Shown: positions 8,508 to 17,095, counted from the first letter of the stretch. The stretch is DNA of 64,000 bases from Aeromicrobium piscarium (GCF_007421815.1 NZ_VLNT01000002.1:330634-394633), one strand, 5' to 3'. Notes: generated by a model not told the origin, from the sequence alone. Translations and numbers: made by a program.

Positions 8508-9104
8508 TCAGGACCCGAGCAGGTCCTTCATGGTCGTGATCTCGGTGTCTTGCGATGTCGCGATCGACTCTGCGAGTTCGACCGCGGGCCCAAAGACGCC
8601 TTGTTCTTGTTCTGTTTTGGCCATCTCGATGGCACCTTCGTGGTGTTCGATCATCATTTCCAGCCACATCCGCTGGAAGTCAGCGCCGCTGGCAGCCTCG
8701 AGCTTGGCCATGTCGTCGGCCGACATCATTCCGGGCATGTCAGCGTCCATTTCCATGTCGCCGTGCGCGTTCGCGTGGTCGCGCGAAGTCTCGGGAATGG
8801 GCTTGTCCCACTGGGTAAGCCAGTCGACCATCTGCTCAATCTCGGGGGCCTGTGCCGCACGGATGCCCTCGACGAGCTCGGCGACCTCAGGATCCAGCTC
8901 GCGGCCCTGAGTCATGTCAACCATCGACAGTGCCTGGGCGTGGTGCTGCATCATGTCGGTGGCGAACGTGACGTCAGCGTCGTTGAACTTGCTTCCGTCA
9001 GAAGCAGTGCGAGTCTCGGGTGTGGGTTCGTCGTCACTGCCACATGCGGTGAGCAGAGCCAGGGCGAATACGACTGTAAATAATGCTGCAAGCTTCTTGA
9101 TCAT
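8508..9104 (-). CDS. DUF305 lipoprotein (copper-associated, His/Met-rich)
   Basis: The 198-residue lipoprotein (lipobox LLTACG) carries two DUF305 signature blocks: DVTFATDMMQHHAQALSMVDM near the N-terminus and WLEMMIEHHEGAIEMAKTE near the C-terminus. Between them is a Met/His/Asp stretch (HANAHGDMEMDADMPGMM) that looks suited to metal binding. DUF305 proteins are ferritin-like four-helix bundles commonly linked to copper resistance. The start at 9104 is supported by AAGGAG seven bases upstream. It is a member of the minus-strand copper operon. Confidence 0.87.
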   Translation of the reverse strand: MIKKLAALFTVVFALALLTACGSDDEPTPETRTASDGSKFNDADVTFATDMMQHHAQALSMVDMTQGRELDPEVAELVEGIRAAQAPEIEQMVDWLTQWDKPIPETSRDHANAHGDMEMDADMPGMMSADDMAKLEAASGADFQRMWLEMMIEHHEGAIEMAKTEQEQGVFGPAVELAESIATSQDTEITTMKDLLGS

Positions 9105-9190
9105 TGATGCTCCTTGTTGGTCTGTTGCGAAACGTGATGGGCATGCCAAGGACTCGACCGCACCTGGGGCACAGTCGAGTCGGGCGCCCA

Positions 9191-9637
9191 TCAGTTCCGT
9201 AGGACCGACAGTTTGTAGATGCAAGGAGGATCTGGATCGCGCGCGGCGGATTGCGGGATCGGGGCCGACCTTGGAGCACGTCCTCGAAGGAAGACCAATC
9301 CGCGGGGTGGCCCGCGCAGGAGCCGCAGCAGCAAGAGCCCCACGAGCAGGACAGCCAGGCACAGGCCCACCATCGTCATGGCCCCGTCGCCGTCGTCATC
9401 CGGCTGGGCGGCACTACTCAGCGTGGCCTGCTCTGGAGCGGTCTCGCTCGCGTGGCTCACGTCTCCTGCGTGAGCCATGAGCGTCATCTGCGTTGCGCCT
9501 GCGTCACTCACCGCGTGTCCCGCGGTGCCGTGGCCGCCGAGGCCATGCATGGCGAACAGTCCCAAGAACACGCCCACAAGGACCAGCAGGCGTGCTGCAG
9601 GTCGGTGCGGGGCGCTCCAGCGAGCGTTTCGGGTCAT
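9191..9637 (-). CDS. DUF6153-like small membrane protein
   Basis: This 148-residue protein has an N-terminal hydrophobic segment (LLVLVGVFLGLFAMHGLGG), an external His/Ala/Thr-rich linker, and a second membrane helix (MVGLCLAVLLVGLLLLRLL) followed by a basic tail. The layout fits the DUF6153 family of actinobacteria, which lies near copper genes. Histidines and methionines in the linker could contact copper on its way out. I chose 9637 because the hydrophobic segment follows at the usual distance. It lies between copB and the DUF305 gene, 80 bases downstream of copB if the whole block is one operon. Confidence 0.6.
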   Translation of the reverse strand: MTRNARWSAPHRPAARLLVLVGVFLGLFAMHGLGGHGTAGHAVSDAGATQMTLMAHAGDVSHASETAPEQATLSSAAQPDDDGDGAMTMVGLCLAVLLVGLLLLRLLRGPPRGLVFLRGRAPRSAPIPQSAARDPDPPCIYKLSVLRN

Positions 9638-9717
9638 CGCCAGCAGTCTAGTTGGCCTGCCTTTGGGGACAGTAGGTGACTTCACTGGATGTGGGTCAGA
9701 TGGACGGGGGTGGGCGT

Positions 9718-11883
9718 TCAGTTGGACGCCGTGCGGTTCAGTGTCCTCGCCGCGCTCTGTTCAGGCGTCAGGTCCAATCTGCGTAGGAGTTGCGCGTTCA
9801 GGGCCACGACGACGGTGGAGGCGGACATCAAGATCGCTCCGACGCTCATCGGCAACACGAACCCGACCGGTGCCAGGACACCTGCGGCGAGGGGGACGCT
9901 GATGAGGTTGTATCCAGCTGCCCACCAGAGGTTCTGTTTCATTTTGCGGTATGCCGCATTCGACAGTTCGAAGATCGACAGCACCGATCGCGGATCCGAA
10001 CTGGCCAGGATCACCCCGGCCGAGCCGATCGCCACATCTGTGCCTGCGCCGATAGCGATACCAACATCGGCCTGCGCCAGAGCTGGAGCGTCGTTGACGC
10101 CGTCGCCGACCATGGCCACCTTCCGGCCTTCACGCTGGAGTTCGGCAACCTTGGCTGCCTTGTCTTCGGGCCGCACACCGGCGAACACCCGGTCGATGCC
10201 GAGTTCAGCAGCGACTGTTTCAGCGACCGCCTGGGCATCACCGGTGATCATCACGACCTGAGCGCCCACTGCATGGAGCGCGTCCACTGCGTCGTGTGAC
10301 TCGGGGCGGATTTCATCGGCCAGGCGCAGGGCGCCGATCACCTCACCGTCGGCGACGACGTGCAAGATGATGGCGCCCTCAGTGCGCCACTTGTCGGCGA
10401 TCGGCAACTCCGACAGGCCGTGGTGCTCCAGCAGATACGGTCCTCCGACCTCAATCACGGAGCCATCGACCCTCGCGCGGACGCCAACTGCCGGTGAGGA
10501 CGAGAATTCCGCGTACGCCGGAACGTCGAGGCTCCGGTGCTTCGCAGCGCCGGTCACCGCTCTTGCGAGCGGGTGCTCGCTGTCGCTCTCGGCTGCGGCA
10601 GCAAGTGACAGGACCGCGTCTTCGGAGTACCCATCGATTGGCTCGATGCCGGTGACGGTCGGCTCGCCCTTGGTCAATGTTCCGGTCTTGTCGAAGAGCA
10701 CGGCGTCCACCGTGCGCATGGATTCCAACGCCAGGCGATCCTTGATCAGCACGCCACCGCGAGCCGCGCGTTCGGTCGCGATCGACACCACGAGTGGGAT
10801 CGCCAGGCCCAGTGCATGCGGGCACGCGATCACCAGCACGGTGATCGTGCGTACGACGCCGTCATCGGGCAGCCCGACGAGTGCCCACACGATGGCGGTG
10901 ATGACCGCGGAGCCCAGCGCGAACCAGAACAGCCAGCCGGCTGCGGTGTCGGCGATCCGTTGCGCACGCGAGGAGGAAGCCTGCGCATCCGCGACAAGCT
11001 TCTGGATGCCAGCCAACGCGGTGTCATCGCCGATGGCGGTGACTTCCACCCGCAAGCCGGAGTCGGTGGCGACCGTTCCAGCGACCACCGACTCTCCCAC
11101 CTCTCGGCGTACGGTCTTGGACTCGCCGGTGACCATGGACTCGTCCATGCTCGCGCTGCCGTCCACGATTTTGCCGTCGGCAGGGACCGCTGCCCCGGGG
11201 CGAACGATGACCACGTCGCCCACTGCCAGGTCCGAGGGAGCAACCTTCACGACGGCGTCGCCGTCGACCTTCTCGGCCTCATCGGGCAACAGCGCGGCCA
11301 GGGAGTCCAACGCGGAGGTGGTCTGGGCCAGTGAGCGCATCTCGATCCAGTGCCCAAGGAGCATGATCACGACCAGCAGGGCCAGCTCCCACCAGAAGTC
11401 CAGTTGGTCGTCCAACACATCCAGCGTGGAGCCCCATGAGGACACGAACGCGACTGTGATTGCCAACCCGATGAGCAACATCATTCCGGGCTTGCGCGAC
11501 CTAATCTCCGAGACCGCGCCCGTCAGGAACGGCCAGCCGCCCCAGACGTAGAGCAATGTGCCCAGGATCGGCGAGACCCACTGGACCCATTCACCATCTG
11601 GTAGGTGATAACCGACCAGATGGGCGAACATCGCGTTGAATGCCACCACGGGGACCGCTAGGACCAGCATGATCCAGAACAGTCGTCGGAACTGGCCCAC
11701 GTGGTCGCCGTGCCCGGAGTGGCCGCCGTGTTCGTGGTGCTCACCGTGGCCCTCGTGCGCAGAGGAGCCATGCTCGTGATCCCCAGGGGCGTCCCGAAGG
11801 TCTGCGCTGGCTCCCTGGTGGCCAGCATGATGGCCCGCCTCATCCCTACGGTGTTCGTGCTGATGGTCGCGATGCATACTCAT
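9718..11883 (-). CDS. copB: Copper-translocating P-type ATPase (CopB type, CPH motif)
   Basis: The 721-residue ATPase begins with a His-rich tail of about 60 residues (HRDHQHEHRR and several HGEHHEH-like runs) instead of a CxxC metal domain. It carries TGES in the actuator domain, CPHALGLAIP in the transport helix, the phosphorylation site DKTGTLT and the hinge GDGVNDAP. A CPH motif with a His-rich N-terminus marks the P1B-3 (CopB) group, which exports copper or silver. It leads a six-gene minus-strand copper operon. A perfect CsoR-like palindrome covers its promoter 7-32 bases upstream of the start at 11883. Another ATG six bases downstream is possible. Confidence 0.92.
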   Translation of the reverse strand: MSMHRDHQHEHRRDEAGHHAGHQGASADLRDAPGDHEHGSSAHEGHGEHHEHGGHSGHGDHVGQFRRLFWIMLVLAVPVVAFNAMFAHLVGYHLPDGEWVQWVSPILGTLLYVWGGWPFLTGAVSEIRSRKPGMMLLIGLAITVAFVSSWGSTLDVLDDQLDFWWELALLVVIMLLGHWIEMRSLAQTTSALDSLAALLPDEAEKVDGDAVVKVAPSDLAVGDVVIVRPGAAVPADGKIVDGSASMDESMVTGESKTVRREVGESVVAGTVATDSGLRVEVTAIGDDTALAGIQKLVADAQASSSRAQRIADTAAGWLFWFALGSAVITAIVWALVGLPDDGVVRTITVLVIACPHALGLAIPLVVSIATERAARGGVLIKDRLALESMRTVDAVLFDKTGTLTKGEPTVTGIEPIDGYSEDAVLSLAAAAESDSEHPLARAVTGAAKHRSLDVPAYAEFSSSPAVGVRARVDGSVIEVGGPYLLEHHGLSELPIADKWRTEGAIILHVVADGEVIGALRLADEIRPESHDAVDALHAVGAQVVMITGDAQAVAETVAAELGIDRVFAGVRPEDKAAKVAELQREGRKVAMVGDGVNDAPALAQADVGIAIGAGTDVAIGSAGVILASSDPRSVLSIFELSNAAYRKMKQNLWWAAGYNLISVPLAAGVLAPVGFVLPMSVGAILMSASTVVVALNAQLLRRLDLTPEQSAARTLNRTASN

Positions 11884-11890
11884 ACCATGA

Positions 11891-11915
11891 AGATATACCC
11901 CCCATGGGTATATCT
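11891..11915. promoter_or_regulatory. CsoR-type operator upstream of copB
   Basis: The sequence AGATATACCC-CCCAT-GGGTATATCT has perfect ten-base arms. CsoR copper-sensing repressors of actinobacteria bind sites with the core ATACCC...GGGTAT, which this contains. It lies just upstream of the copB start codon, so a bound repressor would block transcription of the whole copper operon. No csoR gene is found in the window; the IS remnant starting about 90 bases upstream may have replaced it, or the host supplies the regulator. Confidence 0.72.
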
Positions 11916-12004
11916 TCCACCAAGCGCCACTGCGAACGGGATCACCGAAAAGATCCAGACGGCGACAGAAAGGGGCTCTTCACAGATGAGGGTGTGGTCG
12001 TGCG

Positions 12005-12550
12005 GTCGAGGACTCCGAGATCGCCAAGACGATGCTCGAGGAAGCGATGGGCGTGCACGGCATCCCAGAGGCGGTCCACGCCGACCGGGGCACCTCGATG
12101 ACATCGAAGCCCGTGGCGCAACTGCTCCTCGATCTCGGCGTCGACAGATCCCACTCCCGGCCACGGGTCAGCAACGACAACCCGTTCAGCGAAGCAGCAT
12201 TCAAGACCCTGAAGTACGCGCCGGCGTCCCCCGAGAGCTTCGGGTCCCTGGCAGATGCCAGGGCGTTCTGCGAGGCGTTCTTCAACTACTACCACCACGA
12301 GCACCGCCACTCCGGGATCGGGCTACACACCCCAGCATCGGTCCACCACGGCACCGCGACCGAGATCCGCACCCAACGCCAGGCAACGCTCGACGCCGCG
12401 CACACCACTCACCCCGAACGGTTCGGCAACCGCCGCCCCCTCGCGCCCAAGCTGCCCGAGGCGGCCTGGATCAACCAGCCATCACTGGAGGCCCTCATAC
12501 AGACGCGTAACGAGACGTGTCTCAGACTGCTTGACATCTTCCGACAGCCC
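12005..12550 (+). pseudogene. IS3-family transposase (OrfB) remnant, 5'-truncated
   Basis: The frame from 12005 encodes the C-terminal half of an IS3-family integrase: EDSEIAKTMLEEAMGVHG, the second catalytic Asp in VHADRGTSM, the catalytic Glu in NDNPFSEAAFKTLKY, and FNYYHHEHRHSGIGLHTPASV. The first catalytic Asp, the N-terminus and OrfA are missing, and the frame runs on past the expected end near 12510 into unrelated sequence up to 12703. Bases 12514-12550 (TGTCTCAGACTGCTTGACA...) may be the right end of the element. The remnant separates the copper operon from the next block. Confidence 0.8.
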
Positions 12551-12751
12551 GGTGGCGCTCAAGGTAGGTACCTGACATGCTTGAGGGGGCTCGGCCTGCT
12601 CTTCGAGGTCGACGTCGCCGAACTCGGCTACGGCATCGACTACTGGCCTGCCGGCGAGATCGGGCTCTACGCGCTCGACGGGCACACCTTCGTCCGGCTC
12701 TGACCGAAACCGCTTGGGCTGCTGTCGGCGCCACGTGTGAACATCGAGGGC

Positions 12752-13567
12752 ATGACCGAGACACCCGAGACACCCGAGCTTGACAAGCCCGAGCAGGTGG
12801 CCTTCGACGTCGTCGCGCGCCTGCTCGGTGGCGGGGTGACCGCCGAGCCCAACGACCACAGCGGACGGCAGGGAGCCGTCGACTTCCTCCTGCACTACCC
12901 GGACGGGGGTGACGCCGCGATGGAGGTCACGTCCGCAGCGGCCGAGGGCATGCGTCAGCTCTATTCGTTGCTCGACGCCACCCAAACGCTCCCCAACCCC
13001 GGCGAGTGGACCTGGAGCGCGACGATCGACCACCCACGCGACCTGCCGGACCTCATCGAGCGGTGTGGCCGGATCATCGAGTACTGCGAGGCCAACGGAA
13101 TCGAGTGGCCAAGCTACGCCTACGACCACCGCTTCATGAACCCCGACGTCGCCTGGCTGATCGGCTCGACCGCCGCCATGCACGGGTCGCCCGACCTGCC
13201 CAAGTGGGACGCCGAGAAGAACCGTGAGCGCCCGCTGTTCCTGACACCCGGCGGTCGCGGCGGTGGGGTCAACGAGTCACTGAGCAAGTTCGCGGGGGCG
13301 ATCGACGACGTGGTCGCCCAGGGCCACGTGCAGAAGCGGGTCAAGAAGCTCGGGCGGTCAGGCCTCGATGAGCAGCACTTGTTCATCCTTGCCGACGACA
13401 CCGCGCTGCCCTTCGACGTGATCTACGGACTGATGCGCGGCACGGTGACGCCGCCGACCGCGCCGACACTGCCCGGCACCGTGACGCACCTGTGGGTGCT
13501 CGTCACCATGACCCCCAGGGTCTTCCTCGTAACGGCTGACGGGCTGAGGGCGTTCGACCGCAACTGA
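12752..13567 (+). CDS. Hypothetical protein, possible nuclease-like fold
   Basis: I do not recognise this 271-residue protein. It is soluble, acidic at the N-terminus (MTETPETPELDKPEQ) and has no signal peptide or membrane helix. Near residue 45 the stretch AVDFLLHYPDGGDAAMEVT holds an Asp followed after about a dozen residues by ExT, reminiscent of the core of PD-(D/E)XK nucleases, though the usual lysine is absent. The C-terminal part has GRGGGVNESLSKF and a strand-rich end. A GTG at 12737 would add five residues. It starts 50 bases after the read-through end of the IS remnant. It lies at the left edge of a block with restriction-modification genes. Confidence 0.55.
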   Translation: MTETPETPELDKPEQVAFDVVARLLGGGVTAEPNDHSGRQGAVDFLLHYPDGGDAAMEVTSAAAEGMRQLYSLLDATQTLPNPGEWTWSATIDHPRDLPDLIERCGRIIEYCEANGIEWPSYAYDHRFMNPDVAWLIGSTAAMHGSPDLPKWDAEKNRERPLFLTPGGRGGGVNESLSKFAGAIDDVVAQGHVQKRVKKLGRSGLDEQHLFILADDTALPFDVIYGLMRGTVTPPTAPTLPGTVTHLWVLVTMTPRVFLVTADGLRAFDRN

Positions 13568-13640
13568 CCGTCGGCAGGCCGGGTGTCACCCCAACCCGTG
13601 ATCTTTAAGGTCACCGACATGCTCGGCCCGGGTTACACCA

Positions 13641-13836
13641 CTATGCGCCTGCGGTGGACATGCTCTTCGCGTCTTCCAGGATCATGTCTGCGGCGATCCA
13701 TGCCGCAGCCTGTGTCGGGGCACTGTTGTTGCCGGAGGGTTGTGCAGGAAAAACCGAGGCGTCTACGACCCGGAGGCCCGGGTTGCGCCTCCCGACGTCG
13801 ACTAAGCAAGTGGCAATCGGGTCGCATACGGAGCCG
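13641..13836 (-). pseudogene. GMC oxidoreductase C-terminal fragment
   Basis: On the minus strand this stretch encodes a typical C-terminus of glucose-methanol-choline oxidoreductases: DPIATCLVDVGRRNPGLRVVD, then ASVFPAQPSGNNSAPTQAAA and WIAADMI, ending in a TAG stop. The usual catalytic histidine region before it is lost: the same frame hits a stop just upstream, and matching residues appear in another frame, showing decay. No start or FAD-binding part is present. It is the only recognisable content of the gap between 13568 and 14013, apart from the inverted repeat at 13931-13967. Confidence 0.65.
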
Positions 13837-13930
13837 CGTCAAACCACCCAGGTTGCCGCAGGCACTCGACAAATCTCGATTGCCCGGCACCGAGATCAGG
13901 ACGCCAGTCGGCGTCGTAGTCTCGCTAGAT

Positions 13931-13967
13931 CACATAGGAACAGGTTGCTGGCGACACGCCCTATGTG
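13931..13967. promoter_or_regulatory. Inverted repeat and leaderless-type promoter region before the TcmP gene
   Basis: CACATAGG at 13931-13938 pairs with CCTATGTG at 13960-13967, perfect eight-base arms around a 21-base spacer. Downstream, TAGGCT at 14002-14007 could be a -10 box exactly six bases before the ATG at 14014, which would give a leaderless mRNA. The repeat would lie around the -35 region and may be an operator. Confidence 0.4.
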
Positions 13968-14013
13968 TGCCGGTTATGCCGTGGACGAGGCACGAGATCG
14001 CTAGGCTGCGGCG

Positions 14014-15126
14014 ATGGGCTCGAAGAAGACCGACAGCATGGATACCATCTGGCCCATCTCGCCGCACACCGCGGCGAAGCACGACCTGCTTCGTAACTAC
14101 TTGGGCGCGTGGTTCGCGATCTTTGGTCAGTCATCGAACCACGACAAGGTGAACTTTGTTGACGGGTTTGCTGGCCCTGGGGTCTATGCGGCCGGCGAGG
14201 AGGGTTCGCCCATCGTCGCGCTGAGGGCGCTCCTTGAGCACAGCGCTGTCGACAAGTTCGCTGGCACCCAGTTCAACTTCCTTTTCAACGAGCACGACCC
14301 TCAGCGGCTCGACGCACTGAAAGCCATGGTCGAACGGCTTCGCTACGAGCTCGGAGAGTTCCCACCCAACGTCAACCTCCGCTTCGAGAATCGAAACTTT
14401 CACGACCTCGGCCAAGACATCCTCGGCTCGATGAAAGAAACCGAAGTGCTCGCGCCGACGTTCTTTTTCGTCGACCCGTTCGGCTACAAGGACGTGCCGC
14501 TCGAATTGATGCAGAAACTGCTCGCTTACAGAGCGTGCGAGATGCTGATCTACTTTGACTTCAACAGTGTGAACCGATTCGCCACGGCCGGTAACGTAGA
14601 CGAGCATTTCGAGGCTCTATTCGGGACCCACGCATTCACCGAGGCGCCGGCGTCGGGCCCGGCCCGCCACGAGTACTTGCGCGACTTGTACGAGCAGCAG
14701 CTCCGCGACGTTGGTCGGTTCACCTACGTACGGAGCTTCGCGATGGTCCGCGGCACCGGCCACGTTGGCTACTACCTCTTCTTCTGTACTCGCGACCTCC
14801 AGGCGTTCGACAAGATGAAGGCGCAGATGTGGAAGCTCGACCCATCAGGGTCGTACCGCTTCGAGGACCGGCTCGCCGACGTGCTCGTCCTCTTCGAGGC
14901 CGGCGGCTCGACCGAACCGCTGAAGGAGTGGCTCCTCGAGCGCTTCGCGGGCCAGACTGTTCCGATCCAAGTCGTGATCGACACCGTCATCGCTGAAACC
15001 CCGTACTACAGCGGCCAAGTGAAGACGAAGACCCTCGCGCCGATGAACCGCGCTGGAGTCATCGGCGGTGCTAACCAGAAGACTGTCGGCCAGTTTCCGG
15101 CCGGCACGTCGGTCGTGTTTCCCTAG
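14014..15126 (+). CDS. tcmP: Three-Cys-motif partner protein TcmP
   Basis: The 370-residue protein matches the TcmP family: KHDLLRNYLGAWFAIF near the N-terminus, then VNFVDGFAGPGVYAAGEEGSP, a methyltransferase-like glycine-rich strand, and later APTFFFVDPFGYKDVPLELM, with a DPF triad resembling a catalytic loop. The family name comes from its constant association with a gene for a protein with a three-cysteine motif, found here as the convergent neighbour. Their stop codons share the four bases CTAG at 15123-15126. There is no Shine-Dalgarno; a -10-like TAGGCT six bases upstream suggests a leaderless transcript. Biochemical role is unknown; the Rossmann-like features suggest nucleotide or SAM binding. 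Confidence 0.85.
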   Translation: MGSKKTDSMDTIWPISPHTAAKHDLLRNYLGAWFAIFGQSSNHDKVNFVDGFAGPGVYAAGEEGSPIVALRALLEHSAVDKFAGTQFNFLFNEHDPQRLDALKAMVERLRYELGEFPPNVNLRFENRNFHDLGQDILGSMKETEVLAPTFFFVDPFGYKDVPLELMQKLLAYRACEMLIYFDFNSVNRFATAGNVDEHFEALFGTHAFTEAPASGPARHEYLRDLYEQQLRDVGRFTYVRSFAMVRGTGHVGYYLFFCTRDLQAFDKMKAQMWKLDPSGSYRFEDRLADVLVLFEAGGSTEPLKEWLLERFAGQTVPIQVVIDTVIAETPYYSGQVKTKTLAPMNRAGVIGGANQKTVGQFPAGTSVVFP

Positions 15127-15875
15127 CCGACTGCGGCTAGGCGAGTCGGATACTGATCCCAGGTGCGGCCGTCGAGCTCACGACCATTGCTCTTCGGACG
15201 GATCCCACCCCATTGCTTGAAGAAAAACGCGATCTCTGCGTCGAGGCACTGGTCGCGGATCTCGCGGGCCCACTCGGCTTCCATCGGTCGAGCGTTCTTG
15301 CCCGACTCGCCGCCGACAATAACCCAATCGATGTCGTCGAGCGCGAGCTGAGGCAGTGGGGAGAGCAGCGGCTCGCAAGAGAGAAAGCGGGTCGCAGCCG
15401 GCGTCTCGCGAAGGTGGCCGATGCGGTCGACGACGTCCTCCGACTCGACAGAGACACCCATCCAGAGGTTGTCGGGCCAGCGCAGCTTGTCGGCGATTCG
15501 GTTCATCCGGTGTGCACGCTTAGTGAGGGCCTGATAGGTATGTTGCGGTGTCTGCTCCATGACGTCGAAGACGTCCTGGATAAACGAGACTGGGACCTTC
15601 GCGTGAAAGAGGTCTGACATCGAGTTTACGAATACGGTCTTCGGCGCGCGCCACTTCAGCGGCTGCGTGAGCGCGCGCGGGTGGATCGTCACCCCGAAAC
15701 CCGGACCGGACGTGCGCGGATCGCCGTCGTTCTGATATTTTTCCGACCCCATCGCCTGGAGGCGCTTCGCTAGTGCGAGGGCGTAGCAGTTGTCGCAGCC
15801 GGCCGCGATGCGGTCGCAGCCGGTGACCGGGTTCCAGGTGACCTCGGTCCATTCGATCGTGGAGTTGGTGGACAT
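15123..15875 (-). CDS. DUF5131 (phage Gp37/Gp68) three-Cys-motif protein
   Basis: This 250-residue protein has the family opening IEWTEVTWNPVTGC and three clustered cysteines, C20, C27 and C30 (C-x6-C-x2-C), which in this group are thought to hold a radical-SAM-like iron-sulfur cluster. Other family blocks are VFVNSMSDLFHAKVP, WMGVSVES, RFLSCEPLLSPLP and WVIVGGESG. The start at 15875 has GGTGAGGG upstream; the longer open frame is not supported. A perfect mycobacterial-type SOS box lies 22 bases upstream, so the gene is probably induced by DNA damage. It converges on tcmP with overlapping stops. Confidence 0.85.
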   Translation of the reverse strand: MSTNSTIEWTEVTWNPVTGCDRIAAGCDNCYALALAKRLQAMGSEKYQNDGDPRTSGPGFGVTIHPRALTQPLKWRAPKTVFVNSMSDLFHAKVPVSFIQDVFDVMEQTPQHTYQALTKRAHRMNRIADKLRWPDNLWMGVSVESEDVVDRIGHLRETPAATRFLSCEPLLSPLPQLALDDIDWVIVGGESGKNARPMEAEWAREIRDQCLDAEIAFFFKQWGGIRPKSNGRELDGRTWDQYPTRLAAVG

Positions 15876-15896
15876 ATCAGCCCTCACCTCAATTAT

Positions 15897-15912
15897 TCGA
15901 ACATGTGTTCGA
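15897..15912. promoter_or_regulatory. SOS (LexA) box upstream of the DUF5131 gene
   Basis: TCGAAC-ATGT-GTTCGA matches exactly the actinobacterial LexA consensus TCGAAC(N4)GTTCGA. It ends 22 bases before the DUF5131 start codon, where a bound LexA would block transcription. The rest of the gap up to 16110 shows nothing else I can assign; a short plus-strand stretch near 16020 has coding-like composition but no start and no recognisable family. Confidence 0.85.
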
Positions 15913-16110
15913 GTTGCCAGCTTACCCTGCCCTAGGGTATCGGAGTCAACAGGTCGCCTGGCCCTCGCGAGCGCTTCGCTAGTTTCGCGAGGCGCACGAC
16001 ACCTTCCGAGTCTGGGCATCACGACAACGGGGACGACCTGCTCGCCATCCTCAAGCAGTCGCTCGGCAAACCGCAGCCGAGCTCATCACGGCACGTTTCC
16101 CACGACAGAT

Positions 16111-17094
16111 TTAAGCGTTCCGGAGGAAACGAGCCCGCTCATGCATCGTCACCGGTGTTGAGTCGATCACCTGGTTGACCAGTCTGGTAAAGAAGCGCGC
16201 AGGGCCGAGTTCGTCCGGAACAAGATCCTGGCGCAGTGCGACTATCGGCAGCGTCCCGATGATCGCATCGATATCATCGACCGGAGGTTCGGCCTCAGTG
16301 TCGTCTACCTCGACCGCGTCCGATTCGATCGGAGCTGGCGGCTCCACGTCACCGCCGCCGTCGGCAGGTCCGGCACCGTCCCATTCGGGCACCACAAGAC
16401 AGCAGGCGTCGTAGGCATCCTCTTCCCGTCCGAGCTTCGCCAAGAGATCCACGATCCAGTCGAACTGCCGACGTTCCTCCGTGTAGGCGGTCGAACGCAT
16501 GGAGTAAAGAAAACCCATGGCAGCCATCGGATGGCGAAGCGCAAGATTCTTCGCGTCGCCGTACGACTCCTCCACACGGTTGGCGGCGTTCTTCCCAAAC
16601 GAGGAGTCCATCCGCTTGGTCGAGATCAGCAGTTCGGGGCCTGTTTGCCATCCGGAGAGGATGACATCAACCTGCTTCAGATAGTTCTTCCCCAGAATGT
16701 TCGCTGATGCTCCCGCCACTCTCCCGGGTCCACTTCCCTTCTGAAGGCGCGCCAGAAGATCGGCACGTGCAGCAGCCGGAGTGACGCCACGAATGAATTC
16801 GAGCACGTCTCGCGCCACAACGCGGGGAGGCTCGGCGCGCGGCCAGACAGCATCGGGGTCGAAGCCCGCACGTCGCAGTTCGTATGCCACCCATACGTCG
16901 AGGGCAAGCGCCGGAACCCCCGACCTGGTGGGCGCACCAAGGTGAAGGGGAACGCCGAGCAGGGCACGAAGAGTGTCGAGATCAGGGATGAACCGTCCAC
17001 CCTCCCACGGGTTGAGCTCGCGAAATGGCGCCGTCGCGACGACCGCGTCGAACAGCGGCCACGCCTCAGCTTTGGCCGTCGGCTTCTCGGCCAC
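16111..17094 (-). CDS. Type II restriction endonuclease (PD-(D/E)XK-like)
   Basis: The 327-residue protein contains KGSGPGRVAGASANILGKNY followed by KQVDVILSGWQTGPELLISTKRM. This is an Asp in VDVIL and then E-x-x-x-x-x-K in ELLISTK, consistent with a PD-(D/E)XK nuclease centre; next come SSFGKNAANRVEESYGDAKNL. The GTG start at 17094 comes two bases after the stop of the adjoining adenine methyltransferase gene, so the two form one operon and presumably one restriction-modification system. Family could be close to XamI-type enzymes, but the recognition sequence cannot be read from the protein. The C-terminal third is acidic. Confidence 0.72.
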   Translation of the reverse strand: MAEKPTAKAEAWPLFDAVVATAPFRELNPWEGGRFIPDLDTLRALLGVPLHLGAPTRSGVPALALDVWVAYELRRAGFDPDAVWPRAEPPRVVARDVLEFIRGVTPAAARADLLARLQKGSGPGRVAGASANILGKNYLKQVDVILSGWQTGPELLISTKRMDSSFGKNAANRVEESYGDAKNLALRHPMAAMGFLYSMRSTAYTEERRQFDWIVDLLAKLGREEDAYDACCLVVPEWDGAGPADGGGDVEPPAPIESDAVEVDDTEAEPPVDDIDAIIGTLPIVALRQDLVPDELGPARFFTRLVNQVIDSTPVTMHERARFLRNA

Positions 17095-17095
17095 T

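Noticed and set aside
11880-12000. Short minus-strand hydrophobic frame ending in ATGA with the copB start
   Set aside because: It would be a neat coupled gene end, but it runs through the CsoR palindrome and into the IS remnant; the operator is the stronger explanation.
12577-12703. Tail of the frame running on from the IS remnant, possibly the end of another truncated gene
   Set aside because: The codon pattern looks coding, but there is no start, no family match and the fusion to the IS frame can be accidental.
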